From the NCBI GenBank assembly GCA_002682825.1, contig NOKP01000024.1:62001-126000 (forward strand): a stretch of 64,000 nucleotides of DNA, written 5' to 3'. Of this stretch, positions 10,801 to 23,300 are shown in pieces. The notes under the pieces were generated by a model. It was not told the origin of the DNA. It saw only the letters and a list, made by a program, of their open reading frames with translations, and searched no databases. The stretch comes from Neonectria sp. B-13. Its lineage: Eukaryota > Ascomycota > Sordariomycetes > Hypocreales > Nectriaceae. The position numbers and the translations under genes are program-made. Each line of letters begins with the position of its first letter. Position 1 is the first letter of the stretch.

Positions 10801-13180
10801 TGGCGCTGATCGACAGCGAGGCTGTTTTGGAAATGGCAACGGTGTTATCGTCAAGAAAACCGGCTGCGAGTCGTGACCGGTATGTGTTGGTGTTCACGGT
10901 TAAGTGAACGTGTCTTCGTTCGCGATGAAGCAGGAGTGGGAGGATGGAGATCACATGACGGGAACTGCTACCCGCCGTCCTCTTGGCCAGGCATCTCAGG
11001 CATCCACCCAAGTCCGCTCCTGACGGCCCGCCCCCGGCCGTAACCCGCTCAACCGCTCCGGAGGCCCATGTCATCTTGCCGCTGCGGGGTCTTTGAGTCC
11101 GACAACGTCTGAGCAGACTGAGTTGGCTTCGCGATCCATCACTTCCAAGTACGGTTGGGGAGTTAATTATCCAGTTTGACTGGGAGGATACCTTTTAATG
11201 AATCCCTCAGTACCTCTTAACAAACCGAACATACACTACTACTTGCAGCCCTACTGATACGGCTCTCTCAAGGTAGTTGACAATGTCACTAGCCTTGTAC
11301 TCTCTTGCCTCGGCACTTTGCACTCGCCGGGTCCCCTGGATTTACTCGGTGTTTTACTCAGTCAACTTACTGCCACCAGTCTCTGCATAAGCGTGGATGT
11401 TGATTCTGGCACTGACATTTGAAAGAAAGATCCATCTAGTTTGGCTACTATGTCCTTCGTGATTTCGTAGTGTCTGACTGTACATGGTTCCTTGACTTTC
11501 CGTCTCAGATTGATTCACCCCAATCAGCTTGTCGAGAACTTGAGGAAGAGAACATGCAATCCCGGAATCTTCAATGTATTTCCCCATCTCTTCACGGTCA
11601 GTCACTTCGTTCATACCAGGCGTGGCAACCGTCAGCGTGTGGTAATAACGCATGGCACCTGGATCCCATAGTCATTGACCCTTGGCCCCCTTATCTCCGA
11701 ACATTTCTTTCGAAACATTCCCCCAAACACCTGGGCCTTACAATACTTACGAACGTCGATTGGCACGGTGTCCCGGACGTGTTAAACTGGTACTAGTCGC
11801 ACCCAAACCCTTACCAAGCTCATGGAAACTATTCCGGCAATTCTTGTTCAGTCACCTTCCTGTACTCAAATAATGATCTTATTAAAACCTAGTCTCTATA
11901 AATTATTAACATCTCTAGAGACTTGAGCCATGTGTTTGTCTGACCTTCACTTGGGTTGTGAAATCTAAGATGATGAGAGAATGGTGAATCTGTATGAGCC
12001 CCTCACAGGGTCCCGACACCCACATACGACCATACCCACCAGAGAACTCGGGATCCCGTCCGCTCTCCCATAGATAAGCTGGTGAGGGGCCGACTAGTAG
12101 TTGGGTCGGTGACGACCAGCGAATCCCGGCTGTTGTATGTTTCTTTTTGCACTTGGAACAACTGCCTACCCTTCCCTAACATGCCTCCCATGTCTCCGCT
12201 TGTGATTATCTCCACTTCTCTTTTGCTCCTTCTGTTTCCCATTGTCATACAAATGGATTTATAATGATGATATATGAGACTGGTAACTGTAATGATAATG
12301 TAAGATGTATTGTGAACTGCCAATTGCCCCTATTTTGGTTTTGCAGACCTCGCGTTGTTTCTATACTTCACTACTTCTCGAAACCCCCATAAAGAATAAT
12401 ACACACCTGACAGAGAAAGTATACAGATGGCTCGTTAGCCCTATTCTTCTCGTCAAAACAGGCAAGTCCTCCCGTTTTAACTTAGACTTGACATTCCATC
12501 GGATTACACCTTTCGCAATAAGGGGGACCTAGTCAAGTTGATTACGTTACCACCCGCAACGGTCGTGTTTTGGAAGTCTCCAAGGCTTCAGGCTGTGTTG
12601 AAGTTGTCCCGAGTGTTAGGCTTAGTACTGAGCAGCGCTTGTGTTACTATCGACATGTTAGCCAATGTAAGCATTAGAGTCCCCCCTGAAGAGCTAGGTG
12701 GTCACTTGGTGACATGCGGTCAACCCAAGTCAGTCTTAATACTATCGTAGCTCACTGTCCTGGTACCTTCCAGCATAAGCGCCCCCAGCCATACGGTAAT
12801 AACTGGCCAGAGTTGGTGCCGTGTCAGATTTGCTTTACCTCCGTGTAAATATGCAGGCAACGCACAAGGCCATATCTCCCTAAAATTGATATCCAAGTAT
12901 CCCAGCAACCGATTCCGGGTTTACCCATTAACTTGTATATATCGAACCCGTTCTCGAGGCAATATAACATTCACCCAATCGAGCAAAGCTCACCCTGCCT
13001 CCATCTTTCCCAGTATCATGATTCCCCTATCCAGCGTATGTCATTGTCAGTTCAAACTCGCATTAGCCGCCCCTGATGTCTTCCACTGTAGGGTTGTTTG
13101 TTCCCTCATGAACTGGACAAAAGTAAACACAAGCAAAAAGAAAGTCTCGGAAATGCTCGCATCGAATATTGTATAGGAAA
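10801..13180. other. Intergenic, nothing recognised
   Basis: About 2.4 kb. The first few hundred bases are the likely promoter of the Ulp1-like gene. A 99-codon minus open frame (11354-11653) has no recognisable motif. No repeat or RNA gene seen. Confidence 0.6.
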
Positions 13181-13263
13181 AGCCCGATGCGGGGGTCGAA
13201 CCCGCAACCTTGAGATTGCGTTCTCGTAAGAGTCTCACGCTCTACCGATTGAGCTAACCGGGC
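13181..13263 (-). tRNA. tRNA-Lys (anticodon CTT) with a 10-nt intron
   Basis: Read on the minus strand. The acceptor stem GCCCGGT pairs with ATCGGGC (one G-T). The D-arm contains AGCTCAATCGGTAGAGC, the anticodon stem TGAGA pairs with TCTCA, and the T-arm is GCGGG-TTCGACC-CCCGC. The anticodon loop reads CTCTTA followed by a 10-nt insert and a final A, so the intron sits after position 37, the usual place. Anticodon CTT decodes AAG. Mature length is 73 nt without CCA. Confidence 0.93.
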
Positions 13264-15028
13264 GTGACTCTCATTGGTTGATTCGGGTTCGATTATTTCC
13301 AATCTCGTGCTGCCACATGATGGTGGCAAGACGGATTTGTTGTGAGCAATTAATTACTAGCCGCCTCTCTCTCCCCTTTCCATGACGTTCCCAACTAAAG
13401 GCCGACTAAATTGCGTCCCATTGTGGCTACCTCAAAGAGTCTAAGTCTCTATTTGGGAAGATGTCGTGCTGTAATCATCTATCGGTGGTCGATTCAGTTC
13501 CGCGACGAGAAAAATGAGTCTTATTATTACGGTGGCATTCACAACCCCGTGTCTCACGCTCGAGCCGCCAAACCACCTGTTCGGACAATAGTCCGTGCCC
13601 AGCTGGTCGGCACTGTCATTCTACGAGCCTAGGATCGGAGAATGGCCCGAAGCTACCTCGCAAGCTGGCGATGAGCCACTGTCGCGAATCGCCGGGTAGC
13701 GACTCGCTTGGAAGCTTTCCCCACCAGGCCCACCCGCCGATGAATATCGGACTTGATGAACAACGGCCTGTGTCGGGCAACCGTCAAGATGGGAACCACA
13801 GGGAGACTAGTAGAATGTCAACACATGCCATGAGCCGTGACCATGACACTCTCCGCGTGATCTCTCAACCATCAAGCAGTGGCAGGGGAGTCTGCACTCT
13901 GTGCTTTGCCACGTTGTGCGATCTTTTCGTGCTTGAAAGATTGAAATATGAGGCATCGGTAGTCATCGACTTCGAGCTGGATCTTGCGTCATGCTACACG
14001 TCGATCAAAGCTACCCGACGCTAGTTGAGATGGCTGACTCTGAGCGTGACGGGTCATTGAATCATTGGGCACTATTAAGCGCTTTGACTGCCGCGAAGTG
14101 GAACGCCGCTTTGTTGGCGGCTTCATCGGCAAGCCTCCAAGCCACTACGACCAGTAAACCCCTCGAAGCCAGGGGCTTCATGGCCTAGAGCTTTTAATAT
14201 GATGCGCCCGGTAGTGAATGAGGCAAATAGAAGGGGGCTAACTGTGCGAGATGGAGCTTTACCGTGACAACAGTGTATTTGGAATTGACGGCCCAGACTG
14301 TCGAGTACTCTGGCGAGTAGTCGCCAGATTTCATGTTGCCAAATTTGCGAACAAAAGAAGTAGAAGTCGTCGTCCGTCACTAGAAGTATCACTTCCAAGC
14401 ATAGATAATGGATAACCCATGCCCAATAAAGGTCGGCGGGTCATCACCCGACGGGACGAAACGCTCGAGGGAACCCGTCAGACGCGCCAGCCGCCATATT
14501 GCGGCCAGAGCTCGGCATAATTGAACCGAGGGGATACGCTCAGGCCGATGGTCATGAAGTAAATTAAGAGGATGATCGGTGTTGTATAAGTCAAGTCCAC
14601 TGCGTGTTAGCCCTCGTTCTCCGCAATTTGACTTACCGCAGCCGAGTTTGGGATCGCGACGAGAGCCATCCTGCGCGCCGGGACTTCTGACTCGTGCAAG
14701 AGGCCGTCCGCGAACTTCAGCGCTCAGACAGCGCTATCTGTGCCGAGCTCAGGGAGGGACTAGACTTGCCGTGGCGACGATGGGCGTTGCATCGCCCACT
14801 AGCTCTCCCGGTGAAGATGCCAACCTCGTAACGAGGCTTGCATGAGAATGAGCTAGAGTGTAGGATTTGACGCCCAGGCTCACTCTTGCGGCACCTTTGA
14901 ACGTAAAGAGGGGCCAACCGTGGCAGGCACCACTTCCTTGTCAGCCAGGTTTCCACCGATTTATTGCTCCTGCATTTCCTCGATCGAGCAGCGTCTCCCA
15001 AGTTACATCGCCTTGAGTTCCCGGTATC
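13264..15028. other. Intergenic, nothing recognised
   Basis: Open frames at 13671-14024 (plus) and 14123-14398 (minus) lack recognisable motifs, good splice partners or homology cues. The final 200 bp are the likely promoter of the rhodopsin-like gene. Confidence 0.6.
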
Positions 15029-16627
15029 ATGCCTGTCACCGATCATCGGCCCTCGGTGAGTTTCAAAGTCCCTATTTTGGCCGAGAGCCGCGCCTTTACT
15101 AACGCTGACGCTGCAAAGTTCCTCCAAGAGGCCTGGGCGCTTTATAGCATTGGAACCATCGTTCTGCTCGCTCGGTTCGGCGTACGCCTCAAGACTGTGG
15201 GATGGCGCGGATTCCAGGGCGACGATCTGTTCTCTGTATTCGTCCTTGTCTTCTACGCCATGGACGCCTTCACAGTACATTTAATCTGTACGTGCTTCTG
15301 TGTGCAAGGTTTCGTCGAAAACTCGCTCACTGAAGCCCATCAGACTTCCTAGGGACGAACGTTGAAGCGTCGGTATTGCAAAAGACGGAAAGTAGGTTCT
15401 CAACAGGATCCTACCTAGGCGCTCTAGACTAACTCTTTTAAAGCCTTGACCGACCACGACTTGGAAGAGTTCATCCGAGGTTCAAAGCTTCAGCTTGCCG
15501 CCTGGTACTCGTACACGGCGCTCATCTGGTCCTTAAAGGGCACTATGCTGTGTTTCTTTTCGCGGATGACGATTGGCACATGGCACAACCTGTTTGTGAA
15601 GACAGTGTCTATCATAAGCGGTGTCTCATACGTGGCTGTCTTTCTCACGGTATGATGGTGTCGAGAAGGAGTGGAACTTCCCCTAGAGACTGGCGGCTGG
15701 TTTCGCGACCTATCTTTAGATTACATTCGGATGCTTTCCTACACACAAGAACTGGCAGTAAGTTCTACAACAAAGCTCATATGCCTATGTTGACTAACAT
15801 TGATTCACAGGGTGGTCCCTGACCCAGGAGGTTTGTCACGCCGTTTCTTTAGCCAACGACAAGAGACTCACATTGCTTTAATTATAGAGAGGTGCACGTT
15901 CAAAATGCAGAACTTTTTGGTGACTACCATCCTCAACGTCATGTTAGTCGGCTCCCCGTGGATGTACATTCAGTGGATCAAGACTAATCAACGGCTCATT
16001 AGTACCGATGCGCTCATCCTCGGCATCCCGCTCCCTTTGCTGTGGAAACTCCAAGTTCCTCTTAGAAAGTACGTGCGCCATGGGTGAAAGGCACGGGTCA
16101 AATAAGTTGGCCATGCTTACAATTGTCTGCATAGGAAATTCGTTATCGGTCTGCTTCTTTCCTCGGGCGCTTTCGTAATTTCGGCTGCCATCATCCGAAT
16201 CGTGCTGACGCTGTCGGCCAATCCTTCAGCACTCACCATCAATGGCTGGGGTGTGCGGGAAACCATTGTCGGCATCATCACAGTCAACATTCCCATCTTG
16301 CGTCCAATGTTTTCTCGGAGATTCTGGACCTGGGGTCGAAGCACTATCAGTAGCTCGATGAGGACGAACGCGGGAGCCGGCAAGTCGACCGATATTTCCG
16401 GGCCGTATGAACTTACACCGAGCATCAACGACGGCGTTGGATCCAAGGCAAGGGAGCATGGCAGCCAAGAATCAATAATTGGTAAGGGTGATCTTTTGAG
16501 CGGAGTCATGGTCCGCACCACATACGACATTACCCACGAGCAGGGAATTGGGGGTGAGCAGTCGTGGCACGGTGGTCGGAGGGGAGCAAACAGGGCGTCT
16601 GTCCGTGCCGGGTTGAGCGAAGTATAA
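15029..16627 (+). CDS. Fungal rhodopsin-like seven-TM integral membrane protein
   Basis: Nine exons: 15029..15055, 15119..15287, 15344..15391, 15444..15649, 15720..15757, 15811..15830, 15888..15942, 16003..16068, 16135..16627; 373 residues, frame kept at every junction. Splicing yields the family blocks FLQEAWALYSIGT, GWRGFQGDD, LGTNVEASVLQKT, GSKLQLAAWYSYTALIWSLK, FGCFPTHKNW, VVPDPG, CTFKMQNFLVTT, LILGIPLPLLWKLQVPLRKK and ILRPMF. These define the fungal rhodopsin-domain family (PF20684 type), related to PTH11-like receptors, probably in the plasma membrane. The first intron (63 bp) is a multiple of three without a stop, so retention would also be coding. The C-terminal tail after RRFW is hydrophilic and probably cytosolic. 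The density of tiny exons (20 and 38 nt) explains why no long frame is visible. Ligand unknown. Confidence 0.88.
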
Positions 16628-16713
16628 CGGCGATGGAATGACTGGATTAGATATGTAGGGATGATAATGTGATTGGACTAGATGTAAATAATATATATAC
16701 ACGCTGTATGGTG

Positions 16714-16900
16714 GTCGGGTCTTACCTAAGGTCGGTCCAAGGCGTGAGGTATATGATCTAGTGAATGAGGACGTCGCAGTGAGTAATATAGGTTACAGTC
16801 TAGTAATGTGCAAAATGTAGTTTCGTGTATCCAAGTACGTTGATAGCTAAAAAGTGTGGAGGTATTGTAATGGCTATAAAGGTGCTTATGTGGCATCTTC
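16714..16900. repeat. Dispersed repeat, copy 1
   Basis: About 190 bp just downstream of the rhodopsin-like gene. It aligns, with many substitutions, to 35185-35355: shared GTCGGGTCT.ACCTAAG, GGACGT.G, GTGTGCAAAATGTAGTTT and AGGTGCTTAT in the same order and spacing. The intergenic stretch 16901-17131 holds only a CGACCT triplet run near 16996-17015. Confidence 0.7.
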
Positions 16901-17131
16901 TGTGGCATCTTTTGTGTGATGTTCCTCGTATTCCTCGTATAGTGTTTGTCATGATATCTCTCGTGAGATCAAGATGACGCTATACACACCACCTCGACCT
17001 CGACCTCGACCGCCTAGACTTCGCACACTTCCAACCATCGTCGCACATGGTTCGTATTCGCCGCACGTCTAGCCTGGCTCTTTGACCCCCTCTTGTTCTA
17101 AGCGCATTAAAGAGCTGCTGCTGTGCGCACT

Positions 17132-18494
17132 ATGGGTTCCCAAATTTCATCGACGTCGTTGCCTAATCAGGCCACCGAAGAGACCGCGTTGGTGAAAAAG
17201 AAGGCTGATGCCGGGAGTCCTGGTCGGGCAGTCACTGAAAAGCCGGAAGAGCAGAAAGAGAAGGCTCAAGCGGGCAAGCCTCCGACAGATCAACGCAGCA
17301 CTTTTCTCAGATTGCCCAGAGAAACTCGCAATATCATCTACAGCTACGCCCTCGCTGTTAAAGATGACTTCGACTGCGGCGTTTCGCGTGGCATCATCTG
17401 CCTCGCGGATGAACCAGGCTACCCACCCAAGCTCTGCAGCCTCGCCTTTATGCATACCGGGTACCAATACAACGAAGACTACCTCACCGAGGACTTTGAA
17501 CTCTTCAAGCCATTTATCTCTCGGAAAGGGGAAGCTTGGCGTATCGAGGTCAACCAACTCAAGTATGTCTGCAAGCAGCTACACCGCGAGACGCGGGGTA
17601 TCACGTTGAAGATCAACGCGGGCAGGAAACTCATGTTTCATGGCACAAGGACGAGCGGCAGCTCCAACATGGCCAACTTGGGTTTTCATGACACAGACCG
17701 CATTTCCGGCATGGCCAATTTCGTGCACTTTTACGGCAAATGTTCGCCTGAGCAACAAGAACACATACACAACGTTGATATTATCGAGCTACCGTTGGAA
17801 GACGAGCAGCCAAGGAAACCAGATTATTCTCGGCGGCCTGCCGCTGTTGCTTCGCGGACCTGGCTTCAGCACATCATGGCTCTTGAATTGCGTGAAGCAT
17901 TCAAACCAAGTATGTTACTCCCCTTGACAAAGTGTGTCGCAGATGAGGAAGTGCTGCGACGTCGCTCTTGAGACAATACCCACCGGTACCCCTCTGGATA
18001 CGCTTTACTGACTGTTTACCCTTCCGCACGTAGGTCCATTGTCCCCCGCTGACGAAATTGAGAAGCGCGCATTCCGTCGACGCTGCGCAGAGCTCACCGG
18101 TCACGGCCACGCTGCTTCGAAGCATCTGTACAGAATCTGCCAAATGAACCCATCAATCCGTGTCATTGTTCGTTACAATGAATGGCAGGATACGGTCGAT
18201 GGGGAGTGGATCAAGCGCATGTGCGCCTATCTCGTGGCTCTACACAGAGAGAAGGAGGCTATCATGGTGAGCTATGAGGAGAGAGACCGCGTACGTGAGC
18301 TGGTTAAGCGCAACGGCGGTGCGGCGACCTCGCCTTCGCTGGATAATCTGCGTATGAGCAGCTCAGTCAATTTTCCTTTGGCGGACGCTCATCCGCGTTG
18401 CTACTTTATGGATGCCCGAACCGTTGAAGCGGCGGTGGCTGATCTAAAGCCGAGGATGAAGGAGATTGAGATGTTATTCGAGAAAGGGGTGTAA
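17132..18494 (+). CDS. 2EXR-type fungal protein with possible N-myristoylation signal
   Basis: Exons 17132..17909 and 18034..18494, phase-1 intron of 124 bp (donor GTATGT, acceptor GTAG); 412 residues. The start is the ATG at 17132; a GTG nine bases upstream is in frame but not credible. After a polar, low-complexity N-terminus comes FLRLPRETRNIIYSYAL (about residue 60), the opening of the 2EXR/F-box-like family common in Pezizomycotina, followed by LKYVCKQLHRETRGI and LKINAGRKLMF. Function is unknown; many relatives are lineage-specific. The N-terminus MGSQISST fits the N-myristoylation pattern (Gly2, Ser6), so membrane association is possible. No TM segment seen. Confidence 0.8.
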
Positions 18495-20338
18495 GGGTAC
18501 GGTCACTGGCACAAGTCTGGACCTACTTTACGCAGTGAACTTGGCGAAAGTGTGCACATTTTTCTTTCAATTTTGATGGTGATGCCATAGTGAGGAAAGT
18601 CTATTATATGATAAAAGGAGGCTCTGAAAATCAGACGCGAAGCGATGATGTGATGGTACTTTTGGGCCTAGAGGTGCCTGCGTGTTCAAGATTGCTTCAG
18701 GCACGCGACTCATATCGAATTACAGCAAACATTGAGATAGGCGCAGAGTATGAGTTGTTAAAAGTCAAAGTACCTGTAGTATTTCTCGTTACGGTGGGGT
18801 TCTTGGGATATAGAGCGGACGTTATGTATCATGACGAGAGAGCTACCTAGTCACTACCAAATGGCATGGCGAGATACTTCATTTGTAGGAATGAATATAA
18901 CGTATGGGACAGTGTCGTCGCAGCAGACTGTTATGCCTATATGCTGTGCTATGACTGCTGCAACCTACCATGCTGTCGTATCGGTTTCCCAAGCCTAAGA
19001 TAATAGAGGGCTCGTGTTGGTTAGGCGATTAGATTTTGGGTAGAGTTTAAAGCCCTGTAATTAGACTCGTTGAAAAACATGAATGAATGTAGGCGAGTGA
19101 ATTGTCTTGATAGTATCTTAGTGTTCGTGGTATCCTGAAACGAAAAAGTGAGCCGTGAAAATTTCAACTCTCCCGATTGCCTAGGGTTCGAGGCCCAGGG
19201 TCTTTGTCTTCTTGCCATAGAGGCACATCTACTCCTCTGATTTGGAAGTCCACCAGTGATATTCATCCTAAAAACATCCATCGCGTCGAGTCTGACCGGC
19301 TGATCAACAACCTCTTGTCCATGTCTCCTTAGCACCACCACCTTAGGACATTGTTCCTGGAGTCGGTCGCAAGACCCGAAGAACCAATCCACTGTGACGT
19401 ATGTCTTCGGCCAAATTGTTCCTCTGATATCTGATGCACAAACTGTTTGTCCCCATGTTTAATGGCATAATATCTTCCACGACATCCTATTTGGATTAGT
19501 GACTTGATTGCAATGTTCAATGTCAACTTGTCCCCGTACTACATGAAGAGTCTTGTTTTGTTAGCACCTATGATAGTTTGAAAGGAGCGGCATATTAGGC
19601 CCACCTGCATCGATGATGCATCTGCCGACTCTTCAGACGGCGTATGCATTCGCCGTCCATGCGCAATTTGTTGTCAGCTACGTATGCATGCATGCACTGC
19701 CACTGGTAATACCCTGCCTTCAGTGCAATAGGTTGGATGGGTTGGGCGGTAGGTACACCGCCACGGCACTGCCGCCGCCCTGCCTTTTTCTTTTGTTGTC
19801 TTGGAAGTTGTACAGGTATCTACTCCAGTCACCAGTTAACACATCTCATTTCTTAACTCGCCATTGTAAATTAATTTGTTCGCTGGACCGTTACGTATCT
19901 CTGCCAACAAGAGTGTCCCATCAATTTCGCTTCGGTCATTTTCCCACTCATTAAGCTTGCCAGAGAGACAGATTTAATCTTGAGGGAACGGTGCTTTGTC
20001 TACCTTAGCGAAGGAACTGTGGCGGAGTCATCACGTGCCGAACTGCCCAGAGCTTGAGGCTCAGCCCAGATCTCGTCTCTGTAGGCTTGATTCTGTCCCT
20101 TTTATCTTCAGAAGCTCAAATGTTCGACGGGTTTCCTTTGGCAGCATCGATCTCATCATCCATCGAAGAACGCCGATTGTTAAACCTGATCTTTTGAGAA
20201 AACTTGAGGCCGTCCGGCATCATAAAAAGGGACTTGTCACCGGACAGAGCAGCCGGAGCCGACTGAGCGTTGAGTTCCGGCTTGAAGAATTTGCCGATTG
20301 TCCGACGTCTGTTGCACCCTGCCAACCTGCTAGCAAGC
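18495..20338. other. Intergenic with unassigned minus-strand open frames
   Basis: Minus frames 19329-19526 and 19021-19392 overlap and could be pieces of one decayed gene (VDWFFGSCDRLQEQCPK, PKVVVLRRHGQEV), but I do not recognise a family. A plus frame at 18590-18850 has no support. Confidence 0.5.
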
Positions 20339-23300
20339 ATGTCTGATCCGTCAGAATACACAGTCGGTTGGATCTGCGCCACCGCATTGGAATATGCCAC
20401 CGCGACATGTTTTCTGGACGAGGTACATGACACACTAGCATTCATACTCGCAGATGACAGGATCGACTATACGCTAGGCAAAATATCGAAACACAATGTT
20501 GTCATCGCCACGGTTCTAACTGACTGGGCTGACGGCATTCCCTCTGCACGAAACATGCTGCGCAGTTTTCCCAACCTCAAAATCTGTCTGAGGGTCGGTG
20601 TAGGTGGTGGTGCTCCAAGTCAAAACCACGATATACGTCTGGGCGATGTGGTAGTCAGCACCCCTAGCGAAGCGAATGGAGGAGTGATTCAGTACGACTT
20701 GGACAAAGAGTTACCCCTACGATATCAGGACTTCCGAAAGACAGGGTCCTTGAATTCACCGCCAGCCATCCTGCTATGGGCAGTAAATGAAACCAGGGCG
20801 CGGTATGAGCTCGTAGACCCTGAGCTCCAACAGGTTATCGACGGTGTGCTTTTGAGGCACCCAAGACTGGAGAGGAGATGTCAACGACCAGATCCGGACA
20901 GCGATAGATTATATCGAAGCGGGTTTATCCATCCTTCAGGCAGCGAATCAGACTGTGCTATTTCCTGCGGCGATGATCCATCAAAACTGATGCCACGGTC
21001 CGAACGGACTAAAGACGGCGACGACCCAGATATCCACTATGGCCTAATTGCTTCAGGGAACCATATTATGAGGAGTAGTGAAGTACGGGATAAATTAGCA
21101 GCAGAGAAACATGTTCTATGCTTTGAAATGGGAGCGGCAGGACTATGGAACGACTTACCCTGTCTCGTGGTTTGCGGTATATGCGACTACGCAGACTCTC
21201 ATAAGAACAAAGACTGGCAAGGCTATGCAGCGCTAGCGGCAGCAGCATACACGAGAAATCTTTTGATTCAAATCCCTTCGCAAAAGGTTGCTGAAGTACC
21301 GAGGATCATTGATTCTATTCAAGGTCAGTTCCACGAAGCAGGGGACTCAGTTTGTCGACAACCCTAACACCAACGAATAGGTCTCCAGGGGGAAGTCCTT
21401 CCGGAGCTGGATGATCAAGATGACGAAACTAAAGAGCCTGTGACTATGCAAAGGCAACCCAGCACGCTTCAGGGTTACGAACTCGATCTTTTCGACACTA
21501 TTTCAGTCTCAGGTGTTAGTGATATCTCTGGAACGACCATGCAGGATCCGGATCTTACGAGTATGGAGAAGTCCTTGGCGCTTCTTCTTCTTGACGATCC
21601 AATTCTAAGTTCCCTTTATCCTGTCTGCCTTGGTCGTGTTGGCTACTTTCCGTTCCAAAAAGGGTTTGCGCAGCTACTACGGCTGTATGCATCTGGGCTT
21701 TGGAGAGAGGCACAGACCGACCTCCAAAAAGGAACTGTATCACTGGTAAGCACTCACGTTCCTTAAATACTCGTGCTTAAATCGTAACTTTTCTTTTTAT
21801 CATGCTAACAAATATGCCTGTTACTAGTTGAGAAAGCGAGTGGTAGCCGTAGCGAACGACATCACAACCATGATCTCCCTGAGTGACCCGGAAAAAGTGG
21901 CAGCCATGTCGGAATTGAAAGCACAAGAGTCAGCACGAGCTGAAAGATTGAATCTCTACATCAACACGGCGCAACAATGGACGAAAGAAGCGACACCCCT
22001 ATCCAATCAAGGCACAGATATGGATATGGATATCCCCGAGGATGAAGATGTCGAAGAAGCCGACACACCACCCCCAGAAAACGTTGAATTGGTCAAGGAC
22101 TTCATGCTCTCCAGCAAGTACTTCCACTCCCTTCGAGAGGATATGCATATCTTTGCCTTCCCTGAAACCAAGACGCGCATACGCGCTACGCTTGAGAGCT
22201 CCGGACTATTTCAGACCAACTCCACTATTGTGACCATCACGTGTCAGGCGAGTTGGGAAGTGCTTGCGTGCTGTGAGTTGGAAATAGACGACTATCAAAG
22301 ACTCCACGAGGTCATCACCTTTACCGGAAGCTCAAGACACGCCCAAGCTACCACATGCATTCAATACATGCTGCAAACCTGGCCGAAGACTGGGAACGCC
22401 ATGATGCAGGCATTTCGTCGAGCGGTTATTACTAAGACGTGTGGTAAGTTCGATGATTGCTATTCTCCCTTTGTCCCCTTGTGTCGTTGGCCATATTTGG
22501 GTTGATGCTAAAATGTATTTTTTAGAAGAATCATTTTCAGCGCACCATGTGTTAAAGATGACCCTCATTCCTGCTGTCCCAACACTGAACCAGCCAGAAT
22601 CGGCCAAAATCACTCTATCTGGATCACTATCAAATGTCACGGAGACACTCGATCAACTCTCCTGGCTTGCGGCCACATTCCGGAAGCCCCAGGGCAACAG
22701 CATGATTAGATCTTTCGCGATTTTGACCTCGGTATCGCATTCATCCACAGAAGAACTGCCCGCCGTCTTTGATCTCACCTTGCTCGCTCCGCGGCCGATT
22801 TCTTTTAACCCTGGAACGCCCGGCAGCTGTTGGATCCGCCTACTTCAGAAAAGCGTTCTAGCATGTGGCTTTCCAATCGCGTCTAGGGAGGAGGAAGACT
22901 TCGGTCTTGAGATCCCTTTTTCCCTCATGACTTATTTGACAGGGGCTCGATATCCCGTCGGGCGCGGGAAAGGGCTCGTTTTTCGGAACCGCCAGCGAGA
23001 TGGCTCGAAAACTTCTTCAATCCTGGTTCCGACGAAGGAGTTGAAGAAGGCCATCCAATGGCATCTTGTTGAAGTCAGTTCGGATCTTTCGCTCACCTCT
23101 CTCGAAGACGCTAGCTTTTTGGAAGCCATGTCAAATCAAGATTCCTGGTATCCAACCAAGGATTTGAGGCGATTGGTTGAATCTCGAGCGTTCCTAGGCT
23201 ATTGGGAGGCCGCAAAAGTGCAGATAGGCACAAGAAAATTCAACCGCTGTATCAAAGCATCGCGACTCCCAACAAGAGCCGGACTGGAAGGAAATGACAA

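Noticed and set aside
10760..11074. Minus-strand frame upstream of the Ulp1-like gene
   Set aside because: Different frame from the ATG at 10800, no motifs, and no splice that joins it to the coding exons.
14717..15280. 187-codon minus-strand open frame
   Set aside because: Overlaps the first exons of the rhodopsin-like gene on the other strand and has no motifs; antisense shadow.
19180..19215. TTCGAGGC element resembling a tRNA T-loop
   Set aside because: No acceptor, D- or anticodon arm can be built around it.
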